Under the pieces are notes generated by a model. That model was not told the DNA's origin, did no database searches, and worked only from the letters and a program-made list of their open reading frames with translations. This document shows, piece by piece, positions 34,178 to 43,477 of a stretch of DNA of 64,000 bases. How positions within the stretch are numbered: position 1 is the stretch's first letter; each line of letters begins with the position of its first letter. This stretch comes from Bradyrhizobium sp. CCBAU 53351 (GTDB lineage: Bacteria > Pseudomonadota > Alphaproteobacteria > Rhizobiales > Xanthobacteraceae), in the NCBI RefSeq assembly GCF_015291745.1, contig NZ_CP030059.1, forward strand, positions 6,661,501-6,725,500, in the 5' to 3' direction. Made by a program: the position numbers and the translations under genes.

Positions 34178-35410
34178 TCAACTTGCGAGCGCAGTCGGTA
34201 TTGCAGAGGCGGCCCGCTCGTCCGCCAGGGCGTTGTGCTCGGAGATCCATCGTTCGGCGCGCGCACGCCGCAGCGAGGGCGCAAACAGGAACCCCTGGGC
34301 GACATCGCAACCGATCCGGCGGATGATTTCGAGCACCTCCGGGTTTTCGACGCCCTCGGCCACCACTTTCATGTTGAACGCCTTCGCAAGCGCCACGGAG
34401 GCATCGACGATCTTCATCATGTCGTCGTCGGATTCGCAGCCCTTGATGAAGGACTGGTCGATCTTCAGCTCGCTGAACGGAAGACGCACCAAGGCGGCAA
34501 GCGACGAATAGCCGGTGCCGAAATCGTCGATCGCCGTGCCGATCTTCTTGATCCGCAGCCGCACCAGAATGTCGTTGGCACGATCGACGTCGGCCATCGC
34601 CGAGGTCTCGGTGATCTCCACCGTCAGCGAGGAGGGAGAGATATTTTCGCGGCCCAGGATCTCCTCGATCCGGTCTGGCAAGGCCAGATCCGACATCAGC
34701 GAACCCGAGATGTTGACGGCGATGGTGAAACCGGGATTGCGCTCGATCAGCTTGCGGCCCTGCGACATCGCCGATGACAGGATGCAATCGGTCACCTCGC
34801 GCATGAGGCCGGCTTCCTCGGCGATCGGAATGAAGATCATGGGCGAGACCATGCCGAATTCGGCGGTGCGCCAGCGTGCGAGTGCCTCGGCGCCGACGAC
34901 CCTTCCGCTCTCGAGCGCGATCTTCGGCTGAAACTCAACGAAGAATTCGCGGTCGGCAAGGCCCCGCATGATTCGCTCCGGCGTGATCCGGAGCTGCGGC
35001 GCGGCGGATGTCGCGGCCAGCGGCGCGCGCCGCGGCAATTCCAGGGCGCTGCGCAGACGATTCAGATCGAGCGGCTTGGTCCGGCATCCGCCGACCGACA
35101 GCTTCAATCCGTTCGCGACCCGTCGCGTGGCCTTCATGACACGATCATCGCAGCCGCTGATGATCACGATCGACATTGCGCGAAGGCCGGCTTCCGCGAC
35201 GTAGCGCAGCAGTTCCACCCCGTCACGACCGCCGAGCGACAGGTCTAGCGCCATGATCTCGAAAGCTTCGCGCGCCAGAAGCTCGGTTGCGGCCTCGTAG
35301 GAGGACGCAACGACCGTCTCGTAGCCGAGCTTCGCCCCGATCTTGCCGATCAAAACCCGCTGCACCAAATCGTCGTCGACCACCAGAAGACGGCCTCTCG
35401 TCGCACTCAT
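34178..35410 (-). CDS. Response regulator with EAL (c-di-GMP phosphodiesterase) domain
   Basis: This 410-aa cytoplasmic protein joins an N-terminal receiver domain (about 1-120; acidic pocket DDD at 12-14, phospho-acceptor Asp56 in IMALDLSL, and Lys in CRTKPLD) to an EAL domain (about 150-395). The EAL catalytic set is present: EALARW, NISG, EITET, DDFGTGYSSL, KIDQSFI, EGVE and QGFLF. It should hydrolyse c-di-GMP under phosphorylation control. GGAG precedes ATG 35410. No histidine kinase is adjacent, so it is an orphan regulator. Confidence 0.92.
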   Translation of the reverse strand: MSATRGRLLVVDDDLVQRVLIGKIGAKLGYETVVASSYEAATELLAREAFEIMALDLSLGGRDGVELLRYVAEAGLRAMSIVIISGCDDRVMKATRRVANGLKLSVGGCRTKPLDLNRLRSALELPRRAPLAATSAAPQLRITPERIMRGLADREFFVEFQPKIALESGRVVGAEALARWRTAEFGMVSPMIFIPIAEEAGLMREVTDCILSSAMSQGRKLIERNPGFTIAVNISGSLMSDLALPDRIEEILGRENISPSSLTVEITETSAMADVDRANDILVRLRIKKIGTAIDDFGTGYSSLAALVRLPFSELKIDQSFIKGCESDDDMMKIVDASVALAKAFNMKVVAEGVENPEVLEIIRRIGCDVAQGFLFAPSLRRARAERWISEHNALADERAASAIPTALAS

Positions 35411-35681
35411 CACCAATCTCCAGACACCGGCGGCGTTGATGACTTCAATGCTTAGAGCAGCGGCCTCGCCTGGTTATGAATACAAGACGGCTAAAACTTT
35501 CCCGATCCGGAAGGATTCGTTAGGCACGTTCCCCAGGGCATTCAAGTCATTGATTTTCATCGGAATTATTCGCCGCACGTGCGAGCGGTATCTGAATCTT
35601 CCACGGCATGCGCAAGTGCAATGAACACGTCGTAAAGCTCCCTGTCGGAAGCCGGCAAATGCACAACGGGCTACGGAGCCT

Positions 35682-36647
35682 TCATCGGCGCTCGTTCGCT
35701 TGCGCTGCCCGCAGCTGCCGGCGAAACCAAGCCCAGGTCTCGCGCGTCGTCCTGATGTAGCCGTGGCCGCGATGGACAATCTCGCCGTCGACGATTGCGT
35801 TCAGCTTCGGCAGTGCGTGAAACGGGATCGACGGATAGGCGTGGTGCTCGACATGGTAGGGCATGTTCCACGCGAACCATTTGACGACCGCGCCGGTATA
35901 GGTGGTGCGCGTGTTCTCAAAAGCGCTGCGCGTGCGCTCGCAGCCGGTGTGCTCGGCATAGAGATAGGGCCGCAGGAAGAACTGCCCGATCACGAGCGGG
36001 ACGATCCAGACCCAAAGCAGCAGCGCTGAGGAGAACCACAGCGACAGCGCGAGCAGCAGGACGTAGAGCGCGGCATAGGCACGCGCCTCGCGCACGATGA
36101 CGGCGCGCTTGCTCTCGGGAATCCAGGGCACGGTGACGTTGCCGGTGATCGCATGGCCGAGCATCAGCCGGAGACGGCCTGCGACCTGGAGCAAGCCGCT
36201 ATAGGCCACCGCGAGCTGCGTGTCGGATGCCGGCTTCACCCCGACGATCAGCTCGGGATCCTTGTCCGGATCCTGGGTGTAGCGGTGATGGTCCCAGTGA
36301 AACAGGCAGTAATATTCGTAAGGCAATCCGATGATGAAGGCCGAGAGATGGCCCACGGCGAGATTGAGGCCGCGGCTTTTGAACGCGGTCTTGTGCGCGG
36401 TCTCGTGCACGGCCATGAACAGGAAGGCGACGACATAGCCCTGCACTGCCATCAACGGCAGGGCCCAGAGCACGCCCCATGTCGAGGAAACCTTCCAGAT
36501 CAGCGCAACCAGCAGCGCGATCGCGCCATAATGGCCGAGGCTCTGCACGGCGCCCCTGAGATCGGAGCGGGCCGACAGTTGGCGCAGCATCGCGGGCGTC
36601 AGCGGCTTCAGGCGGTGGCCGGGCTCTGAAACGGTCGCGTCGGTCAT
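35682..36647 (-). CDS. Fatty acid desaturase-family membrane protein
   Basis: This 321-aa di-iron membrane enzyme has the three histidine boxes HETAHKT (about residue 81), HWDHHRY (about 117) and HVEHHAY (about 274), with four membrane helices between. Spacing and the AEHTGCE motif resemble the fatty acid desaturase / hydroxylase type used on lipids or on alkyl side chains. The MetX-like hydrolase gene lies 14 bases upstream on the same strand, so both are probably one operon. Its substrate cannot be named. Confidence 0.85.
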   Translation of the reverse strand: MTDATVSEPGHRLKPLTPAMLRQLSARSDLRGAVQSLGHYGAIALLVALIWKVSSTWGVLWALPLMAVQGYVVAFLFMAVHETAHKTAFKSRGLNLAVGHLSAFIIGLPYEYYCLFHWDHHRYTQDPDKDPELIVGVKPASDTQLAVAYSGLLQVAGRLRLMLGHAITGNVTVPWIPESKRAVIVREARAYAALYVLLLALSLWFSSALLLWVWIVPLVIGQFFLRPYLYAEHTGCERTRSAFENTRTTYTGAVVKWFAWNMPYHVEHHAYPSIPFHALPKLNAIVDGEIVHRGHGYIRTTRETWAWFRRQLRAAQANERR

Positions 36648-36661
36648 GATCGGATGCTGCC

Positions 36662-37678
36662 CTATTTGTCGAGGAGTGATGCGACTTCGGCCTTGATGAA
36701 GGCCTGATCGCGCGGATTGCCCACCGGATTGCCGGCCCGATGGCCATGCAGCGACGGGATCGGATGCAGCACGGCGGATTTGGCGTTCACCAGCCGGCCG
36801 AGTTCGTCCTCGTTGTCGCGAACGTCGAAATAGCGATCGGTCGCGCCCGGCATCAGCAGCATGTGCGCCTTGATCGCCGCCAACGCGCGATCGAGATCGC
36901 CACCGAATGCTTCACAGCGGCTGATGTCGCCGTTCTGCCAGATGCCGATCTGCGCCAGAAGATCATTGGCATCGCGCCGGGCGAACGTCGCGTCCCAGGT
37001 GCGGACGAGATAATCCTCCAGCGAGGTGAAGCCGGCCTCGCGCCAGAGCTCGTCGCGATAGAAGCCGTGCGACATCGCCCAGCCGGCATAGACGCGCCCC
37101 ATGGCGCGATAGCCGGCGACCGGCTTCTCGGCGAAGCGGCCGTCGCGGAAAGCGGGATCAGCTGATAGCGCGGCCTTCACGCTTTCCAGGAAGACGTAGT
37201 TGTAAGGCGCGCAGCGCGCGACGCCGCAGACCACGGCGGCCCGTTCGACCATGTCGGCATGCAGCGCGGCCCAGTGGTAGGCCTGCATGCCGCCCATCGA
37301 CCAGCCGTAGACGAGCGCAAGCTTCGAAATGCCGAAGCGTTCGATGAGGAGCCGGTGCTGGACGGCGATCGCATCGTGATAGGTCACCGCGGGGAATGGC
37401 GCCGCGGTATTCGACGGCGAGGACGACAGGCCGTTGCCCAAGAGGTTCGGGATGATGATGAAGTAGCGTGTTGGATCGAGCACGCCGCCGGGGCCGATCA
37501 GCCATTCGGTGTCGGTGTGCTGCGCGCTGAACGAGGTCGGATAGAGGATGACGTTGTCTTTTGCCGGGCTCAGCGTGCCATAGGTCTTGTAGGCGAGCGT
37601 CAGCGAAGGGAAGACGGCGCCCGATTGCAGCGTGACATCGCCGGCGTCGAAAATCTCGTAATCGTACAATCCCGCCAT
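36662..37678 (-). CDS. Alpha/beta hydrolase, homoserine acetyltransferase (MetX)-like
   Basis: This 338-aa protein resembles the MetX family: YDYEIFDAGDVTLQSGAVFPSLTLAYKTYGTLSPAKDNVILYPTSFSAQHTDTEWLIGPG at the start, the nucleophile elbow YGWSMGGMQAYHWA (about 133-146), and a late DRYFDVRDNEDELG with an HGH near the end. True MetX has different acceptor-site residues, and the family also includes hydrolases, so the acyl acceptor is unknown. ATG 37678 has GGGAG upstream; the extension to 37738 lacks support. A strong palindrome lies 90 bases upstream, and the desaturase gene follows. Confidence 0.82.
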   Translation of the reverse strand: MAGLYDYEIFDAGDVTLQSGAVFPSLTLAYKTYGTLSPAKDNVILYPTSFSAQHTDTEWLIGPGGVLDPTRYFIIIPNLLGNGLSSSPSNTAAPFPAVTYHDAIAVQHRLLIERFGISKLALVYGWSMGGMQAYHWAALHADMVERAAVVCGVARCAPYNYVFLESVKAALSADPAFRDGRFAEKPVAGYRAMGRVYAGWAMSHGFYRDELWREAGFTSLEDYLVRTWDATFARRDANDLLAQIGIWQNGDISRCEAFGGDLDRALAAIKAHMLLMPGATDRYFDVRDNEDELGRLVNAKSAVLHPIPSLHGHRAGNPVGNPRDQAFIKAEVASLLDK

Positions 37679-37767
37679 GCGTCCAACTCCCGCCAACGCG
37701 GCCGCAGAGCGCCGCGGCTTCCATGATGCATCGATCATGCCGGGCCCGCCTCTGCGTCATCGCAGCT

Positions 37768-37794
37768 AATAACTGTACTTATAGTACAGTTATT
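37768..37794. promoter_or_regulatory. Orphan 27-bp palindromic operator upstream of the MetX-like gene
   Basis: The arm AATAACTGTACT (37768-37779) and its exact complement (37783-37794) flank TAT. The site sits about 90 bases before the start of the MetX-like gene and 25 bases past the end of the metallo-hydrolase gene. Size and symmetry suit a TetR- or MarR-type dimer, but no such gene is nearby. Confidence 0.75.
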
Positions 37795-37818
37795 TGGGGC
37801 CGGCAAGATGAATCCGGC

Positions 37819-38622
37819 TCAGGCGATGGCCGCCAGATAGCGCGCAACCGACGCCGCGAAGGCGGCCTTGGCTCCGCCAGCGATGTTGCGCCCCCACCAC
37901 GCGCCATAGATGCGATCGAAGGCGAGCGGCTCGACGGCAGCCGCGATCCGCCGCACTGCGGCGGCGTTGAGCGGCATGTAGTTGGGGTAGGAGTACATGA
38001 AGCTGACGAAGCGGCGGTCCATCGTCACCTGTGCGATGTCGCCGGTGAGCAACGCGCCCCTGCCGTCCGCACCACGCGCATGATGCAGCACGGTGGCGCC
38101 GGCGAAATGACCACCGGTGCGCAACAGTAGCAAGTCGTCGGAGATGCGGTGGCTTTCGCCGCTCCAGTGCACAATCGCAGAATGCGGCCGGGTGACGAAG
38201 GCGCGGTCGTCCGCATGCAAATAGACCGGCACGCCGCCAAAGGTGTCGCTCCAGTCGGCGGCCGCGCCGTAATAGTGCGGATGCGAGATCGCGATCGCCT
38301 TCAGTCCGCCGAGTGCGGCGACGAATGGGATGGCTTCATCGGCTGCGAGCGGAATGCAATCCCACATCACGCAGCCGTCGCCCTGGGGCACCAGCAGCGC
38401 GCGCTGCCCGATCGCGAAGCTCGGCTCCAGGCCGATGCCGGTGAGGCCGAGATCGTCCCGTCCCACCAGCCGGTGCCCACGCGCGAGCTCCTCGCGCGTG
38501 AGAAAGCTCTGACCTTTCCAGTTCACGAACTGCCGCTCGTCCTCGCAGATCACGCAGGAGGCAGGGCGATTTCCGCCATTCGGGAATTGCGCGCCGCAGG
38601 TTTCGCAGGTCCAGAGAGGCAT
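37819..38622 (-). CDS. Metallo-beta-lactamase-fold hydrolase with N-terminal zinc ribbon
   Basis: This 267-aa protein has a rubredoxin-like N-terminal ribbon (TCETCGAQFPNGGNRPASCVICEDE, paired CxxC at about 6-9 and 23-26) and then an MBL-fold domain. Metal-ligand residues appear as SHPHYYG (about 113-119) rather than the classical HxHxDH, with TGGHFAGATVLHH (about 168) and LLTGDIAQV (about 191) supplying further ligands. The altered first motif is also seen in some MBL hydrolases that use one metal. Divergent from the MFS gene at 38797. Substrate unknown. Confidence 0.85.
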   Translation of the reverse strand: MPLWTCETCGAQFPNGGNRPASCVICEDERQFVNWKGQSFLTREELARGHRLVGRDDLGLTGIGLEPSFAIGQRALLVPQGDGCVMWDCIPLAADEAIPFVAALGGLKAIAISHPHYYGAAADWSDTFGGVPVYLHADDRAFVTRPHSAIVHWSGESHRISDDLLLLRTGGHFAGATVLHHARGADGRGALLTGDIAQVTMDRRFVSFMYSYPNYMPLNAAAVRRIAAAVEPLAFDRIYGAWWGRNIAGGAKAAFAASVARYLAAIA

Positions 38623-38796
38623 GGTTCGAGCTCCGTGGGAAGATCGCAGGATGACACTGCGAGCCAGCCTTCAGCAAGGTCGTTGGGCCTCGAGGAGTGA
38701 CTGGAACCAACGCGGCAAGCACCCGTTACGTTCAGATCAACACCAGAACGATTGGCCACGAGGCTCACGACACACGAAGAACATGTTTGGGTATCG

Positions 38797-39999
38797 ATGA
38801 CATCGCGGCCTCCTTCCTGGTCTCACCTCTGGCCTCTGTTCGCGCTCAACTTCTTCATGGCCGACATGCAGTCGGGCATCGGTCCGTTCGTCGGCGTCTT
38901 CCTTCAGGAGCGCGGCTGGGCGACCGGGCTGATCGGCACCGCGCTGACGATCGGCAATGTCGCGGGCATGCTGATCACGACGCCGATCGGTGGCTTCATC
39001 GATTCCAGCCGCAACAAGCGGCTCTGGGTCGTCATTCCCGGCATCTGCGTCGTTCTTGCGTCCGCGATCATCCTGATCTCGCAGAATTTCTGGGCGGTGA
39101 CGTTCTCCCAGGTCGCGCAATCGCTGGCGAGCGCCGCCATCGTGCCGGCGGTGACGGGCATCACGCTCGGCATCGCCAAGCAGAAGGGTTTCAACGCGGT
39201 CAACGGACGCAACCAGGCATTCAACCACGCAGGCAACATGGTTGGTGCCGCACTGTCGGGCTATCTCGGCTACAAGTACGGCTACTTTGCCGTCTTCGTC
39301 CTGGCAGCGGTGTTCGGCGTCATCGCGATCGCCTGCGTCATGATGATCCCGGCCAAGGCAATCGACGATCGCGCCTCGCGCGGCTGCAAGGAGGACGATC
39401 CCGACAGCGCGCCGGACGCGTTCACGATGCTGCTCAAGCACCGGGCCCTGCTGGTGCTGGCGTTGGCGCTCGCCCTTTTCCATCTCGGCAATGCCGCCAT
39501 CGTGCCGCTCTACGGGCTTGCGGCCGTGGCCGAAGGGCAGGCCAACGGCCCGAGCTTCGTCGCCACCACCGTGGTGATCGCGCAAGGCGTCATGGTCGTG
39601 ACCTCGCTGATCGCGATGAAGGCCGCGAGCAAGCGCAATTACTGGCCGGTCATCCTGGTGTCCTTCATGTTCCTGCCCATCCGCGGCGTGCTGGCCTTCT
39701 TCGTCACGGGATGGTGGGGCGTGGTGCCGATGCAGGTGCTCGACGGCATCGGCACCGGATTGCAGACGGTCGCGGTGCCCGGCATGGTCGCACGCGCGCT
39801 CAACGGCTCCGGCCGCATCAATCTCGGCCAGGGCGCCGTGATCACGGTGCAAGGCGTCGGCGCCAGCCTCAGTCCCGCACTCGGCGGCTGGATCGCGCAA
39901 TGGATCGGCTACGGGCCGACCTTCCTGCTGCTCGGCGGCTTTGGCCTTGCCTCAATGGCACTGTGGTTCGCCTTCGGGGCAACGGTGAAGAAGTATTGA
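38797..39999 (+). CDS. Major facilitator superfamily transporter
   Basis: This 400-aa membrane protein has about twelve predicted helices and the MFS motif-A region PIGGFIDSSRNKRLWV (about 68-83) after helix 2, with a second half starting near MLLKHRALLVLALALALFHLGNAAIVPLYG. The start ATG 38797 leads into SHLWPLFALNFFMADMQSGIGPFVGVFLQERGW, typical of helix 1. It is divergent from the metallo-hydrolase. The substrate class is not evident; drug or organic-acid export are both possible. Confidence 0.85.
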   Translation: MTSRPPSWSHLWPLFALNFFMADMQSGIGPFVGVFLQERGWATGLIGTALTIGNVAGMLITTPIGGFIDSSRNKRLWVVIPGICVVLASAIILISQNFWAVTFSQVAQSLASAAIVPAVTGITLGIAKQKGFNAVNGRNQAFNHAGNMVGAALSGYLGYKYGYFAVFVLAAVFGVIAIACVMMIPAKAIDDRASRGCKEDDPDSAPDAFTMLLKHRALLVLALALALFHLGNAAIVPLYGLAAVAEGQANGPSFVATTVVIAQGVMVVTSLIAMKAASKRNYWPVILVSFMFLPIRGVLAFFVTGWWGVVPMQVLDGIGTGLQTVAVPGMVARALNGSGRINLGQGAVITVQGVGASLSPALGGWIAQWIGYGPTFLLLGGFGLASMALWFAFGATVKKY

Positions 40000-40193
40000 G
40001 TTGGCGCGCCGTACGCTTGGCGCGGCGCCTCCATCTTCGATACGCGCCAACAAGCAAGGCTGCGGCACCTGGTCGCTGGCTCAGCGCGCAGTTGCGAGTG
40101 GCTTTTCGCGCAATCCAGCGTTTTCTGGTTGGCACCGCCGGAGACCCCGACGAAAATGCGAACCGCAATGCGTCGGCAACTTGCTAGCGATCG

Positions 40194-40733
40194 ATGACCC
40201 AGCCGCAGCTCTCATTCGATGGCGATCCGAATGGTCCGGCCTACCAAAGCTGGCGCGAGCAGTTCTGTCGTGAGGTGGCGAAGGTCGATTTCGTGCCGGT
40301 CGGCGACAGGCAGGTCCACCGGACCATAGTGCCTTCGATTCTTCCCCGTATCAGGCTCTCGGCCTCCTTCGGCACGCCGATGTCGTTCGTGTCATTGGGG
40401 ACGAACGACGAATTGGTGATTACCACCTCGCCCAATTTGGCGTTGAGCGGAGCCATGGGAAAGCGCCCGCTGGAGATCGCCGCCGGTGACATCACCATCG
40501 GCGCCCCCTCGATCAAAGGCGCCCATATCACCCAGACGGGACACGGCAATTTCCAGACCGCGCTGCTTCCGCGAAAGGCGCTGCTGCGAAATCCTGCCAT
40601 GCGCACCCGCAAGATCATCGAGATCGCGCATCTTGCGGGTTTCCACGACGTCTCCTACTTCCACCGCGCGTTTCACCGCCGTTTTGGGCAGACGCCCGAC
40701 GATGTCAGGAAGCTTTCCGGCGAGACCAGCTAG
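40194..40733 (+). pseudogene. Internally deleted AraC-family regulator gene
   Basis: This 179-codon frame joins two ends of an AraC-type regulator. Residues 1 to about 135 resemble the N-terminal AraC-binding-like domain (GQAYQSWREQFCREV-like start, then HITQTGHGNFQTALLPRKALLRN). Residues about 140-172 are the second HTH helix set only: RKIIEIAHLAGFHDVSYFHRAFHRRFGQTPDDVR. The first HTH and the linker, roughly 150 residues of the normal 300-330, are missing, and the join near 40595-40615 is in frame. A functional DNA-binding protein is unlikely. The alternative is that it is a short regulator still able to dimerise. Confidence 0.7.
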
Positions 40734-40789
40734 ATTTTTTTGGCGCGTTGTCTTGACGCGAACCGGGAGCCGCTTCGCTCGAAAGCGCT

Positions 40790-41797
40790 CTAGGCGAACT
40801 CGACCACGATCTTGCCGAAATGGCCGCCCTGCTGCATCAGGCGCAGCGCGTCCGGCACGGCATCGAAGCTGAACACCCGGTCGATCACCGGCCTCATGGC
40901 GTTGCGTTCGATCGCGGCCGTCATGCCCTCGAACATGCGGCGGCTGCCGACGGAGAGGCCGATAACGTGCAGGTTCTTGGCGAACAGGCTCGGGATCGCG
41001 ATCTGCTGCGAGAAGCCTGTGAGCACGCCGATCACCAGGATGGTGCCACCGACCCGCGCAGCCTCGAGCGATTGCGCAAAGGTGTCCTTGCCGCCGACCT
41101 CGACGACGTGGTCGACGCCTCCCCCGGTCCACTCCGCTGCGGCCTTGCCCCAGTCCGGCATCGAACGATAATTGATGGTGTGATCGGCGCCGAGCGCCCT
41201 GGCCCGTTCGAGCTTGTCGTCGCTCGACGACGTCACGATCACGCTTGCACCGGCGAGCTTTGCGAATTGCAGCGCGAAGATCGAGACGCCGCCGGTGCCC
41301 TGCACCAGCACGGTATCGCCGGGCTTCACGTGTGCTTCTTCGAACAGCGCGCGCCAGGCTGTGAGCCCGGCGCAGGGCAGCGTCGCGGCCTCAGTGAATG
41401 ACAGATGCGAGGGCAGGCGGCTGACGCCCTCGGCGTCGAGCACCATCACCTCCTGCAGCACACCGGGCCGCGTGCCGCCCAGCGCGTAACGGCGGCTGGC
41501 CATCGAGACCTGCCCGTCGATCCAGGACTGGAAGAACATTGGACAGACGCGATCACCGACCGCGACGCGCGTCACGCCCTCACCGGCGGCGATCACCTCG
41601 CCTGCCCCATCCGAGAACGGGATCAGCGGCAATCTGGTGACGCCGCCCTTGCCCTGCACGGTGAGCAGATCGCGATAATTGAGCGATGCCGCCTCGATCC
41701 GCACCGCGACCTGGCCGGGTCCGGGGGTCGGCTCCGGAAGATCGGCCAGTTCCATTCCCTCGATCGACCAGTCGCGCGCGACCTGCCAGGCTTTCAT
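40790..41797 (-). CDS. NAD(P)-dependent MDR oxidoreductase (quinone-reductase/alcohol-dehydrogenase-like)
   Basis: This 335-aa medium-chain reductase has the N-terminal GroES-like fold (EPTPGPGQVAVRIEAASLNYRDLLTVQG, PFSDGAGEVIAAGEGVTRVAVGDRV) and the nucleotide-binding domain with VQGTGGVSIFALQFAKLAGASVIVTSSSDDKLERARALGA. The Asn-Tyr-Arg at residue 40 replaces the catalytic zinc cysteine, so this is a zinc-free quinone-reductase-like form. It follows the acyl-CoA synthetase gene by 15 bases on the same strand, so one operon. The substrate is unknown. Confidence 0.88.
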   Translation of the reverse strand: MKAWQVARDWSIEGMELADLPEPTPGPGQVAVRIEAASLNYRDLLTVQGKGGVTRLPLIPFSDGAGEVIAAGEGVTRVAVGDRVCPMFFQSWIDGQVSMASRRYALGGTRPGVLQEVMVLDAEGVSRLPSHLSFTEAATLPCAGLTAWRALFEEAHVKPGDTVLVQGTGGVSIFALQFAKLAGASVIVTSSSDDKLERARALGADHTINYRSMPDWGKAAAEWTGGGVDHVVEVGGKDTFAQSLEAARVGGTILVIGVLTGFSQQIAIPSLFAKNLHVIGLSVGSRRMFEGMTAAIERNAMRPVIDRVFSFDAVPDALRLMQQGGHFGKIVVEFA

Positions 41798-41812
41798 GGG
41801 AAACGCTCCGTC

Positions 41813-43423
41813 TCAGGTGCCAAAGCTCTTCTGCACCGCCTTGTCCAGCGTCTCGCCGCCGACGAAACGCTGGCGCAGTTCGCGCTTGAGCAGTTTGCCA
41901 CTCGGATTCTTCGGCAAGGCGTCCACGAAGATGACGCGCTTCGGCACCTTGAAATGCGCCATCTGACCGGCGCAGTGCTTGATGACGGCTTCTTCGTCCA
42001 GCTTTTCGCCGCTCTTGACCACGACGATGGCGGTGACCGCTTCGATCCAGCGCGGATCCGGCAGGCCGACGACGGCGACCTCGGAGACTGCGGGGATGCG
42101 ATAGACCATCTCCTCGACCTCGCGGCTCGCGACATTCTCGCCGCCGGTCTTGATCATGTCCTTGACGCGGTCGACCACGGTGATGTGGCCCTCCTCGTCC
42201 ACGGTGGCGAGATCGCCGGAGTGAAACCAGCCGCCCGAGAACGCGGCCGCGGTCTTCACGGGATCGTTGTAATAGCCGGACAGCAGATGCGGCGAGCGGT
42301 GCACGATCTCGCCGACCTCGCCCACCCTGACGTCTTCCATCGCCGTGTTGACCACGCGCGTCTCGACGTTGAGCACGGGCTTGCCGGCCGAGCCGGCCTT
42401 GCGGAGCTGGTCCTCAGGCCGCAGCACGGTCGCGAGCGGCGCGATCTCGGTCTGGCCGTAGAAATTCCAGAATTTGACGGCGGGCAGGCGGCGCTGCAGC
42501 TCGAGCAGCACCTCGACCGGCATGATCGAGGCACCGTAATAGCCCTTCTGCAGGGTCGACAGATCGGTCTTGTCGAAGTTGGGCGAGCGCAGCATCGCGA
42601 TCCAGATCGTCGGCGGCGCGAAGAACGACGTGATCCTGTGCGCCTGGATCAGCGCCAGGATGTTGTCGGCCGTCGGCTTGCCCGTGATCACGCCGGAGGC
42701 GCCGAGATAGACTTGCGGCCCGAGGAACACATCCAGCTGGGCGCAATGATAGAGCGGCAGCGCGTGCAGGAACTTGTCCTCCGCGCTCATGCCACCGTCG
42801 ATGATGCAGCTGACATACTGCCACATCACGGCTTCATGGGTCAGCATCGCGCCCTTGGGCAGGGATTCCGTGCCTGACGTGTAGACGATCTGGGCGAGAT
42901 CACGGCTGTCGACGGACGCCGCGAGAAACGAGGCGTCGGCATGAAGAAGATCGTCGAAGGTGGTGAGGCCCGCGGGCGCGGACGCGGAATCCTCGCCCGG
43001 CAGCCAGATCATCTTCTCGACCGCGCAATCCTTGGCGCTAGCTGCGCGCGCGGACTCGACGAAGTCGGGACCAGTCGCGAGCAACTTTGCCCCGGAGCTC
43101 TTCAGGATGAAATTGATCTCGTCAGGATTGAGCATGAAGTTGATCGGCACCAGCACCGCGCCGATCCGCGCCGCTGCAAAGCGCAGCGCGGCGAAAGCGT
43201 GCGAATTGCGCGAGAGAACCGCCAGGCGATCACCCTTCTTCACACCTAGCCCGAGCAGGCCGCGGCCGAGCCGGTTGCAGATCGCGTCCATCTCGGCGAA
43301 GGTCCAACTCACCTCGCCGCAGCTCAGCGCCAGCTTGTTCGGCTCTCGCCCCGCGGAGCGGCGCAGGAGATCGCCGATGGAATGCTCGCGGGCTTTCGAG
43401 ATGGTGGCTGCGGTCTCGGTCAT
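41813..43423 (-). CDS. Acyl-CoA synthetase (AMP-forming)
   Basis: This 536-aa ANL-superfamily ligase activates a carboxylic acid to its CoA ester. Motifs: YTSGTESLPKGAMLTH (P-loop, about 184), PLYHCAQLDVFL (about 224), NFYGQTEIAPLATVL (about 317), SGGWFHSGDLATVDEEGHITVVDRVKDMIKTGGENV (about 393-428, hinge Asp and Arg) and the catalytic lysine in PKNPSGKLLKREL (about 515). GGGAGGGACAC precedes the ATG. It sits between the MDR gene and the GntR regulator, all on the minus strand. Chain length of the substrate is not evident. Confidence 0.92.
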   Translation of the reverse strand: MTETAATISKAREHSIGDLLRRSAGREPNKLALSCGEVSWTFAEMDAICNRLGRGLLGLGVKKGDRLAVLSRNSHAFAALRFAAARIGAVLVPINFMLNPDEINFILKSSGAKLLATGPDFVESARAASAKDCAVEKMIWLPGEDSASAPAGLTTFDDLLHADASFLAASVDSRDLAQIVYTSGTESLPKGAMLTHEAVMWQYVSCIIDGGMSAEDKFLHALPLYHCAQLDVFLGPQVYLGASGVITGKPTADNILALIQAHRITSFFAPPTIWIAMLRSPNFDKTDLSTLQKGYYGASIMPVEVLLELQRRLPAVKFWNFYGQTEIAPLATVLRPEDQLRKAGSAGKPVLNVETRVVNTAMEDVRVGEVGEIVHRSPHLLSGYYNDPVKTAAAFSGGWFHSGDLATVDEEGHITVVDRVKDMIKTGGENVASREVEEMVYRIPAVSEVAVVGLPDPRWIEAVTAIVVVKSGEKLDEEAVIKHCAGQMAHFKVPKRVIFVDALPKNPSGKLLKRELRQRFVGGETLDKAVQKSFGT

Positions 43424-43477
43424 GTGTCCCTCCCTGTGATGTCTTTGTTTGTTGGATTTCTTCTTTGAAATCTTGCG

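Noticed and set aside
38697-40187. 496-codon plus-strand frame over the MFS gene
   Set aside because: It is the out-of-frame shadow of the MFS transporter, with arginine-rich composition and no hydrophobic helices.
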